Part shown: positions 14,644-19,378 of the stretch, in pieces | Numbering within the stretch: the stretch's first letter is position 1 | How the letters are laid out: each line of letters opens with the position of its first letter | NCBI GenBank assembly: GCA_012798865.1 | Contig: JAAZMK010000131.1 | Coordinates: forward strand, 1 to 19,378 | DNA length: 19,378 nucleotides | Source: Clostridiaceae bacterium | Lineage (GTDB): Bacteria; Bacillota; Clostridia; Saccharofermentanales; DTU023 | Direction of reading: 5' to 3' | Notes under the pieces: model-generated | What the model saw: the letters and a program-made list of their open reading frames with translations, nothing else | Databases searched by the model: none | Told to the model about the DNA's origin: nothing | Translations under genes and position numbers: made by a program

Positions 14644-16008
14644 ATGATCGTCGAAAAAATGAATGAAAAACAGCATATCGAATACTTGACGAGCCTTTTG
14701 CGGAATCAAGATTATACGAGACTCATCTATGAATTTCGTCACGACCATGAAGTCGATGTCGCTCTCTTCATGGAAACGCTTCCCGACGATGAGACGGCAT
14801 TCGTCTTTCGGATGCTGCCGAAAGAGATGAGTGCAGAGGTCTTTGCTCATTTGGAACCGGAGACTCAGCTCAGAGTGGTAGAAGCTTTCACCGACGAAGA
14901 AACGACGAGCATGCTTGATGAGCTGTTCATCGATGACGCCGTCGACTTTATCGAGGAGATGCCCGCCAATATGGTCAACCGCATACTCCGCCTCGTCACT
15001 CCCGCGAAACGTCAGCTGATCAATCGTTACCTGCAATATCCGGAAGACTCCGCCGGAAGTATCATGACAGCAGAATACACGCGACTCAAGAAGGATATGA
15101 CAGTCGCGGAGGCGATCGCCCATCTGCGCGCCGTCGGCGAGGATCGCGAGACAATTTACACTCTCTACGTAACGGATGCTCAACGCAAACTGGAAGGCGT
15201 CACATCCATCAGGACTCTCCTGCTTTCAAAAGATGATGAGCGTATCGAGGAGATTATGGAACGAGATGTCATCTATGTGACAACCGATGATGACCGTGAA
15301 AAAGTAGCCAAACTCATCCAACGCTATGATTTCTTGTCTATCCCTGTTGTCGATCAGGAAAACAGACTCGTCGGCATCGTTACCATCGACGACGCGGTCG
15401 ACGTCCTGCAGGATGAAACGACTGAGGACTTCGAGAAGATGGCTGCCATCTCTCCGTCTGAAAGACCGTATCTCAAAACGAGCTTTTTTGAGCTTGGAAA
15501 GCAGCGCATCACATGGCTGCTCATCCTGCTGGTGTCGGGCATGATCAATGGAGTCATTCTGCAGAAAAATGAAGCCGCATGGACGTCCATGCCTCTCCTT
15601 GTCTCCTTTATCCCCATGTTGACGGACACGGGCGGAAACGTCGGCTCACAGTCGAGCACACTGATGATCCGCGGTATGACGCTCGGTGAAATTCGAATCA
15701 GCGACTTCTTCAAAGTCGTTCTCAAGGAATCAGCGACGAGCTTTCTCATTGGTATTGTTCTCGCCGTGCTCAGTTTTCTCCGTGTCATGATCTTTGACAA
15801 GGACATCATCGCTGCCACCATACTCGCGCTGGCGATGTTCGTCACCGTTGTCATGGCGGCTGTTATAGGAGGCATCCTGCCGCTCATCGCGCAGAAGTTG
15901 AAGATCGACCCTGCGATCATGGCGGCGCCGCTCATCACGACACTCGTCGATGCTGCGGCTCTGGGTATCTACTTTGCCATCGCTACCGGTTTGATGGCTC
16001 TCGTGTAA
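14644..16008 (+). CDS. mgtE: MgtE-family Mg2+ transporter, copy 1
   Basis: A Mg2+-gated magnesium channel/transporter of the inner (cytoplasmic) membrane. The 454-aa protein has the N-terminal helical MgtE_N domain (about 1-125, with LPDDETAFVFRMLPKEM). Two CBS domains follow (about 130-255), with PEDSAGSIMT at 133-142. Five membrane helices (about 285-454) then carry the conserved GNVGSQ (331-336) and the pore Asp436 in the last helix region (ITTLVDAAAL). The start at 14644 is chosen over the in-frame 14623 because it aligns with copy 2 (GAAATGATCG in both) and has an AGAGG/AAGG ribosome site. It is closely similar to copy 2, about 85% by eye at protein level. The N-terminal dozen residues and the last two helices differ most. 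Confidence 0.93.
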   Translation: MIVEKMNEKQHIEYLTSLLRNQDYTRLIYEFRHDHEVDVALFMETLPDDETAFVFRMLPKEMSAEVFAHLEPETQLRVVEAFTDEETTSMLDELFIDDAVDFIEEMPANMVNRILRLVTPAKRQLINRYLQYPEDSAGSIMTAEYTRLKKDMTVAEAIAHLRAVGEDRETIYTLYVTDAQRKLEGVTSIRTLLLSKDDERIEEIMERDVIYVTTDDDREKVAKLIQRYDFLSIPVVDQENRLVGIVTIDDAVDVLQDETTEDFEKMAAISPSERPYLKTSFFELGKQRITWLLILLVSGMINGVILQKNEAAWTSMPLLVSFIPMLTDTGGNVGSQSSTLMIRGMTLGEIRISDFFKVVLKESATSFLIGIVLAVLSFLRVMIFDKDIIAATILALAMFVTVVMAAVIGGILPLIAQKLKIDPAIMAAPLITTLVDAAALGIYFAIATGLMALV

Positions 16009-16030
16009 TGAGTGGAAATAAAGCGAGTCT

Positions 16031-16070
16031 CTTTCTCCCGGAGCCAACCGCGGCAGACTCCGGGAGAAAG
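16031..16070 (+). terminator. Terminator of mgtE1
   Basis: CTTTCTCCCGGAG (16031-16043) and CTCCGGGAGAAAG (16058-16070) form a perfect 13-bp stem with a 14-nt loop, followed by GGGGTTTCTTT. The U-run is interrupted, but stem strength and position 23 bases after the stop codon support it. Confidence 0.75.
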
Positions 16071-16148
16071 GGGTTTCTTTACCTGTCGAACTTACAAATA
16101 GTTCACATACTCCATCCTCGTTCAATGCGTCGCACCAAAGCATCGCTG

Positions 16149-16157
16149 TGGTAAAAT
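16149..16157 (+). promoter_or_regulatory. Extended -10 promoter for mgtE2
   Basis: TGG followed by TAAAAT (16152-16157) is a near-ideal extended -10; the -35 is weak. Transcription would begin near 16164. That leaves a leader of about 35 nt before the terminator hairpin at 16199 and about 150 nt before the mgtE2 start. Confidence 0.55.
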
Positions 16158-16198
16158 TATCTTGGAGATTAGGCCGATTGACAGCCCTTGTTAATACA

Positions 16199-16235
16199 GG
16201 AGCCTGACCGGTAAATCGCGTCAGGCTCCCTTTTT
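16199..16235 (+). terminator. Intrinsic terminator/attenuator in the mgtE2 leader
   Basis: GGAGCCTGAC (16199-16208) and GTCAGGCTCC (16220-16229) form a perfect 10-bp stem, followed by CTTTTT. It is homologous to the hairpin at 14528-14568. Because the promoter at 16149 is upstream and mgtE2 is downstream, it can act as an attenuator. It may instead be a passive remnant of a duplication. Confidence 0.8.
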
Positions 16236-16311
16236 ATGAGATTTTGAATCATCATAAGGTTGGCGGTTCCTTCTCATTTTTAGAGTGAAAGAGAAAGCGA
16301 GGAGATAAGAA

Positions 16312-17679
16312 ATGATCGAAGAAATCATGTACGATGAGCAGCAAATAGAATACTTAACCGACCTCCTAGCTAATAAAAAATACGCACAGCTCATCTACGA
16401 ATTTCGACACGACCATGAAGTAGACGTCGCCCGCTTCATGGAAACGCTCCCGGACGATGAGACAGCATTTGTCTTTCGTATGCTGCCGAAAGAGATGAGC
16501 GCAGAAGTCTTTGCTCACTTAGAATCGGAAACTCAACTCCGAGTCGTCGAAGCTTTCACAGACGAAGAAACGACAAATATGCTCAACCAGCTGTTCATCG
16601 ACGACGCGGTCGACTTTATCGAAGAAATGCCCGCTAATATGGTCAACCGCATTCTCCGCCTCGTCTCTCCTGCGAAACGCCAGTTGATCAACCGCTACTT
16701 ACAATATCCTGAAGATTCCGCAGGCAGCATTATGACGGCGGAGTATACGCGACTCAAAAAAGATATGACAGTCGCGGAAGCGATCACACATTTACGCGCC
16801 GTCGGTGAAGATCGCGAGACGATTTATACGCTCTATGTAACCGATGAACAACGCAAACTGGAAGGCGTAACCTCAGTCCGAACCCTGTTGCTCGCAAATG
16901 ACGATGAGCGTATCGGTCAGATCATGGAACGCGATGTTATTTTTGCGACGACCGATGTCGACCGTGAAGAAGTCGCCAAACTCTTCCATCGTTATGACTT
17001 CCTGTCAATTCCCATCGTCGATCAGGAAAACAGACTCGTCGGCATCGTCACCGTAGACGACGCGGTCGACGTCCTGCAAGACGAGACAACCGAGGACTTC
17101 GAGAAGATGGCGGCTATTTCTCCTTCGGAAAAACCGTATCTCAAAACGAGTTTTTTGGAGCTTGGGAAAAATCGCATTATGTGGTTGCTCATCCTGATGG
17201 GATCGGGGATGCTCAACGGTCTCATTCTGCAGAAAAATGAGGTCGCGTGGACTACCATGCCTCTCTTGGTCTCCTTCGTTCCGATGCTGACAGGCACGGG
17301 CGGCAACGTCGGCGCTCAGTCAAGCACCCTGATGATCCGCGGCATGACACTGGGCGAGATCAAATTCAGCGATATTTTCAAAGTCATCATAAAGGAATCG
17401 GCAACGAGTCTGATTATTGGAGTCGTTCTCGCGGCACTCAGCTTTTTGCGCATTATCATCTTCAATAAAGACATCGTCGCCGCCTCGATCCTCGCGCTCG
17501 CGATGATCTTCACCGTCGTCATGGCTGCTATCATCGGCGGTGTGCTTCCCCTCGTGGCGAAAAAGTTAAAGATCGACCCGGCACTCATGGCAGCGCCATT
17601 GATTACGACCATTGTCGATGCGACGGCGCTCGTCATCTACTTCGGAATCGCCACCGGAATTATGTCGCTCATTAATTAA
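16312..17679 (+). CDS. mgtE: MgtE-family Mg2+ transporter, copy 2
   Basis: A tandem paralogue of the preceding transporter, 455 aa, with the same domain order: MgtE_N (1-125), paired CBS domains (about 130-255) and five membrane helices from about 285. GNVGAQ (331-336) and Asp436 in ITTIVDATAL are intact. GAGGAG lies about 7 nt before the start at 16312. Substitutions relative to copy 1 are scattered: DTGGNVGS becomes GTGGNVGA, and in the CBS domains YVTTDDDREK becomes FATTDVDREE. Changes in CBS acidic residues could shift the Mg2+ level that closes the channel; this is inferred. The gene has its own promoter and terminator, so the copies can be regulated separately. It is a real gene with no sign of decay. 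Confidence 0.93.
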   Translation: MIEEIMYDEQQIEYLTDLLANKKYAQLIYEFRHDHEVDVARFMETLPDDETAFVFRMLPKEMSAEVFAHLESETQLRVVEAFTDEETTNMLNQLFIDDAVDFIEEMPANMVNRILRLVSPAKRQLINRYLQYPEDSAGSIMTAEYTRLKKDMTVAEAITHLRAVGEDRETIYTLYVTDEQRKLEGVTSVRTLLLANDDERIGQIMERDVIFATTDVDREEVAKLFHRYDFLSIPIVDQENRLVGIVTVDDAVDVLQDETTEDFEKMAAISPSEKPYLKTSFLELGKNRIMWLLILMGSGMLNGLILQKNEVAWTTMPLLVSFVPMLTGTGGNVGAQSSTLMIRGMTLGEIKFSDIFKVIIKESATSLIIGVVLAALSFLRIIIFNKDIVAASILALAMIFTVVMAAIIGGVLPLVAKKLKIDPALMAAPLITTIVDATALVIYFGIATGIMSLIN

Positions 17680-17703
17680 TATACGGAAGCAGCGTGGCTC
17701 GAG

Positions 17704-17736
17704 ACAACCGCGTATCACTGCGGTTGTTCTTTTTTG
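17704..17736 (+). terminator. Terminator of mgtE2
   Basis: ACAACCGC (17704-17711) and GCGGTTGT (17720-17727) form an 8-bp perfect stem with an 8-nt loop, followed by TCTTTTTT. A typical intrinsic terminator. Part of the loop-proximal sequence resembles the mgtE1 terminator (CAACCGCG in both). Confidence 0.85.
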
Positions 17737-17922
17737 CGCTGTGTTTGGCATTGTGGCATCGCTGAATTGAGCGCCTTGACTGTTCGGGACAACCGAGTTT
17801 CCCAATAAACAAGGACTGATTATACACGATGGAGTATGAAATTGCAGTCAACAATCACAAAAATGAAGGCGTCGTTCGCGCAACATTTTTAGGCTAGTTC
17901 GGGAGAACTGCTTAACCGTATA

Positions 17923-17931
17923 TGATACAAT
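17923..17931 (+). promoter_or_regulatory. Promoter of the zinc-ribbon gene
   Basis: TGA followed by TACAAT (17926-17931) is an extended -10. The expected transcription start lies about 10 nt before the GGAG ribosome site, so the leader would be very short. Nothing else is supported between 17737 and 17922. Confidence 0.5.
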
Positions 17932-17949
17932 AGTTATGGAGAAAATTAT

Positions 17950-18180
17950 ATGAATCTGATAAAAACGACAATCGTTCGAAGGCGAATGAAATACGGGGCG
18001 CTCAGGAAAAATTCGGTTCACGAATCGACTTCTGACGCCTATCTTTGCCCCCGTTGTCACAAACTTATCAGTTACGTGCCCGTTTTATCACTCAAGCGTT
18101 GCGTATATTGCAACCAAGAGCTTGACTGGTCTCTTCCTTTCGTACCGCCCCCCAGAACGGCACATATCGATGAATCCTAA
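17950..18180 (+). CDS. Small double-CxxC zinc-ribbon protein
   Basis: An unrecognised 76-aa protein. A basic N-terminus (1-25, TTIVRRRMKYGALRK) is followed by a zinc-ribbon-like pair: CPRC (Cys33, Cys36) and CVYC (Cys51, Cys54), with a 14-residue spacing between the pairs that fits one zinc site. The C-terminus is Pro-rich and acidic. There is no signal peptide or membrane segment. ATG at 17950 is preceded by GGAG (17938-17941), a -10-like TACAAT, and followed by a strong terminator, so it looks like an independent small gene. Such proteins are often nucleic-acid- or ribosome-associated, but nothing here proves that. Confidence 0.7.
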   Translation: MNLIKTTIVRRRMKYGALRKNSVHESTSDAYLCPRCHKLISYVPVLSLKRCVYCNQELDWSLPFVPPPRTAHIDES

Positions 18181-18200
18181 AGTCTTTTGCTCCTTTACCG

Positions 18201-18232
18201 AAAACGACTCGCAATGACGCGAGTCGTTTTTT
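18201..18232. terminator. Bidirectional terminator between convergent genes
   Basis: AAAACGACTCGC (18201-18212) pairs with GCGAGTCGTTTT (18219-18230), with a T6 run at 18227-18232 on the plus strand and T-rich flank on the other. It serves the zinc-ribbon gene and probably also the convergent amidotransferase. Confidence 0.85.
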
Positions 18233-18239
18233 AGTGTTA

Positions 18240-18263
18240 TGACTTTTCTCACGGAAAAAGTCA
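18240..18263 (-). terminator. Hairpin overlapping the amidotransferase stop codon
   Basis: TGACTTTT (18240-18247) and AAAAGTCA (18256-18263) pair perfectly over 8 bp, and the TGA stop of the minus-strand gene is within the stem. AT-rich, probably a minor element next to the main bidirectional terminator. Confidence 0.4.
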
Positions 18264-18995
18264 GTGTGCTCGGTTTCTACACAGTTCTACGAAATTCTTA
18301 AACAGTTTCGCCATGCCGGGAATAGTTGAGGTGAGCTCCTCCGGATGCCATTGAACGGCTATGATCGGTGTCATGTCAGGATTGTCCGACTCGATTCCCT
18401 CAATGAGACCGTCGCGACTTCGAGCGGTGACACGAAGTCCGGGCGCGAGATCTTTAATCGCTTGGTGATGCCATGAATTGACAAGACATGTCTGACCTAG
18501 AGCATCAATCAGATAGGAGCCGGCTTCGATGTCAACATGATGTGTGACGGCTTGTCGACATGCATTTTGCAGGTGCTGGACGGTAAACTCCGGCACGTCT
18601 TCAATGTTTTGGTACAGCGTACCGCCAAGCGCGACATTAATAAGCTGCATGCCTCGACAAACGCCGAAGATCGGATAAGAGCGCGCAAGCGCTCTTCTGA
18701 ACAAAAGCAGCTCAAACTCGTCACGCTGCGGCGACAATTTCCCGAGACCCTTGATAGGCTCCTCCCCATAGGCAAGAGGTGAGATGTCGACACCTCCGGT
18801 CAGAATGACGCCACCACAGATATCTAAAATGGAATCGATCACATCACTGTCGTTCGTCACAGGTATGATCAAAGGAACGGCGCCCGCGGTGTACACCGAT
18901 TGGATGTACGCATCGTTCACGTAATGCCTGTTTGAACCTTCCCAATGCTTGTCCTGATCGGCAATCAATGCGCCTGAAAGTCCCACTCGAAACAT
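18261..18995 (-). CDS. Class I glutamine amidotransferase, PuuD/peptidase C26 type
   Basis: A 244-aa hydrolase of the gamma-glutamyl family. PuuD-like members cleave gamma-glutamyl-GABA or similar gamma-glutamyl amides in the cytoplasm. The nucleophile is Cys113 in GVCRGMQLIN, with partner His217 and Glu219 in WHPEE, so the triad is complete. GGVDISPLAYGEEP (67-80) matches the family's substrate-side loop. There is no fused synthetase domain, and no polyamine-pathway gene is adjacent, so the substrate is uncertain. Upstream, the minus strand reads GGGGGGG about 4 nt before the ATG: an unusual all-G ribosome site with weak pairing to the usual anti-SD. A perfect TATAAT (plus 19106-19111) lies about 110 bp upstream. 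It is convergent with the zinc-ribbon gene. Confidence 0.9.
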   Translation of the reverse strand: MFRVGLSGALIADQDKHWEGSNRHYVNDAYIQSVYTAGAVPLIIPVTNDSDVIDSILDICGGVILTGGVDISPLAYGEEPIKGLGKLSPQRDEFELLLFRRALARSYPIFGVCRGMQLINVALGGTLYQNIEDVPEFTVQHLQNACRQAVTHHVDIEAGSYLIDALGQTCLVNSWHHQAIKDLAPGLRVTARSRDGLIEGIESDNPDMTPIIAVQWHPEELTSTIPGMAKLFKNFVELCRNRAH

Positions 18996-19105
18996 AAATC
19001 CCCCCCAATCAATACATCAATGAAGATAAGCGCTCAATACATTGCTTGTCATCTCTTCTTCAACACAATCGCTCATCACCTCGATCAGTCAGATAACACA
19101 AATCT

Positions 19106-19111
19106 ATTATA
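19106..19111 (-). promoter_or_regulatory. -10 element for the amidotransferase
   Basis: The minus strand reads TATAAT exactly. The -35 (about 17 bp further on) is poor. This predicts a leader of roughly 100 nt. Confidence 0.45.
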
Positions 19112-19169
19112 TACATAAATGGACGCAGGATGATTTTTGTAATCCGCTTAATCGTCAACCGTCATACCC

Positions 19170-19210
19170 AAAAAAGGATGCCTCGCGGCGGAGTGACCGC
19201 GGGGCATCCT
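19170..19210 (-). terminator. Strong minus-strand intrinsic terminator
   Basis: AGGATGCCTCGCGG (19175-19188) pairs with CCGCGGGGCATCCT (19197-19210), 14 bp with one T-G. The A6 at 19170-19175 becomes a U6 tail on the minus strand. It ends a transcript entering from the right, beyond the window. Confidence 0.85.
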
Positions 19211-19378
19211 CTCACTACCGATACCTGTAATAAAAGTAGAGTGTTTCTGTGCTAGAGATGTCCTTCGTGTGAACAGGTATCGGACAAGCAAGCTTGCCTA
19301 TATAGCTGGTTCGGATTAGGCAATCTTCAGCCTCGGCACGCATCCGTTATGTTCAGTTCATTACTCAAACGTGCCTGC
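19211..19378 (-). ncRNA. Series of helices before a terminator, candidate structured RNA (partial)
   Basis: From the right edge: GGCACG (19335-19340) with CGTGCC (19370-19375); TTGCCTA (19294-19300) with TAGGCAA (19317-19323); a 10-bp palindrome GCAAGCTTGC (19289-19298); and a perfect 11-bp helix CCGATACCTGT (19218-19228) with ACAGGTATCGG (19273-19283) around 44 nt. The minus-strand terminator follows. No reading frame convincingly explains this stretch; a coding tail is possible only in the first 20-50 bases from the edge. No Rfam family is recognised. It could be a riboswitch-like leader or an independent RNA. Confidence 0.4.

Larger units (their letters stand above)
18996..19378. other. 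383-bp gene-free stretch
   Basis: No supported protein gene. The stretch holds the amidotransferase promoter and leader (18996-19111), the minus-strand terminator (19170-19210) and the helices described at 19211-19378. A 62-codon plus-strand reading frame at 19042-19230 runs through the terminator stem and lacks a ribosome site. Confidence 0.75.

Noticed and set aside
16312..17679. Second mgtE as an assembly artefact or pseudogene
   Set aside because: The copies differ at many scattered positions, mostly synonymous, and both frames and key residues are intact, so they are real diverged paralogues.
17829..17897. 22-codon ORF starting MEYEIAVNNH
   Set aside because: No ribosome site at proper spacing and no homology cue; too short to support.
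19017..19076. 19-codon minus-strand upstream ORF in the amidotransferase leader (MSDCVEEEM...)
   Set aside because: The GAGG is only two bases from the ATG, too close for normal initiation; no stalling motif or regulatory codons stand out.
19166..19378. T-box leader on the minus strand
   Set aside because: The conserved TGGNACC antiterminator bulge and the AGTA/GGTGG elements are not found; the terminator alone does not make a T-box.

Overview
This 19.4 kb window looks like chromosomal DNA from a Gram-positive-type bacterium, most likely a Clostridia-like Firmicute of about 50% GC. The cues are strong AGGAGG-type ribosome binding sites, many U-tailed intrinsic terminators, a lipoprotein-anchored nucleoside ABC cassette in the nupNOPQ order, extended -10 promoters of the form TGGTAnnnT, and an exported protein in place of periplasmic partners. 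The species cannot be named from sequence alone. I see no phage, insertion sequence, CRISPR array, tRNA or rRNA.

Left block (1-7148, all minus strand). Reading in the direction of transcription: a threonine synthase (5865-7148); a HerA/FtsK-like P-loop ATPase with a coiled-coil C-terminus (3201-5735); an OmpR-type response regulator (2386-3078); its sensor histidine kinase (675-2327); and the start of a gene for a small exported protein with Cys-containing 34-residue tandem repeats, cut by the window edge (1-479). The exported protein and the kinase's extracellular domain share a GEGxGKGNAxAS motif. The gap before the exported-protein gene holds 11-bp-spaced direct repeats of the kind OmpR-family regulators bind. 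These three genes look like a compact sensing module of unknown stimulus.

Middle block (7306-12417, plus strand). This is a purine-nucleoside-type ABC importer: a BMP/PnrA-family lipoprotein, a double ATPase and two permeases. The last three genes overlap by 4 nt each. A strong terminator separates the binding-protein gene from the rest, which would favour excess binding protein. It is divergent from threonine synthase.

Right-middle block (12605-17679, plus strand). It holds a stand-alone dihydrolipoamide dehydrogenase, then a RidA enamine/imine deaminase behind a structured leader, then two tandem, nearly identical MgtE Mg2+ transporters. Each mgtE is preceded by a homologous terminator hairpin, and the second has its own promoter upstream of that hairpin. 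This implies a segmental duplication and possibly attenuation control.

Right end (17680-19378). It holds a small double-CxxC zinc-ribbon protein (plus) and a convergent class I glutamine amidotransferase of the PuuD type (minus). The last 383 bases have no supported gene. They do contain a series of helices ending in a terminator that fires on the minus strand, which may be the 3' part of a structured RNA or the tail of an off-window gene.

Most of the window is housekeeping or transport. The parts most likely to be new are the regulator-kinase-Cys-repeat module at the left edge, the duplicated mgtE leaders and the structured minus-strand RNA at the right edge.
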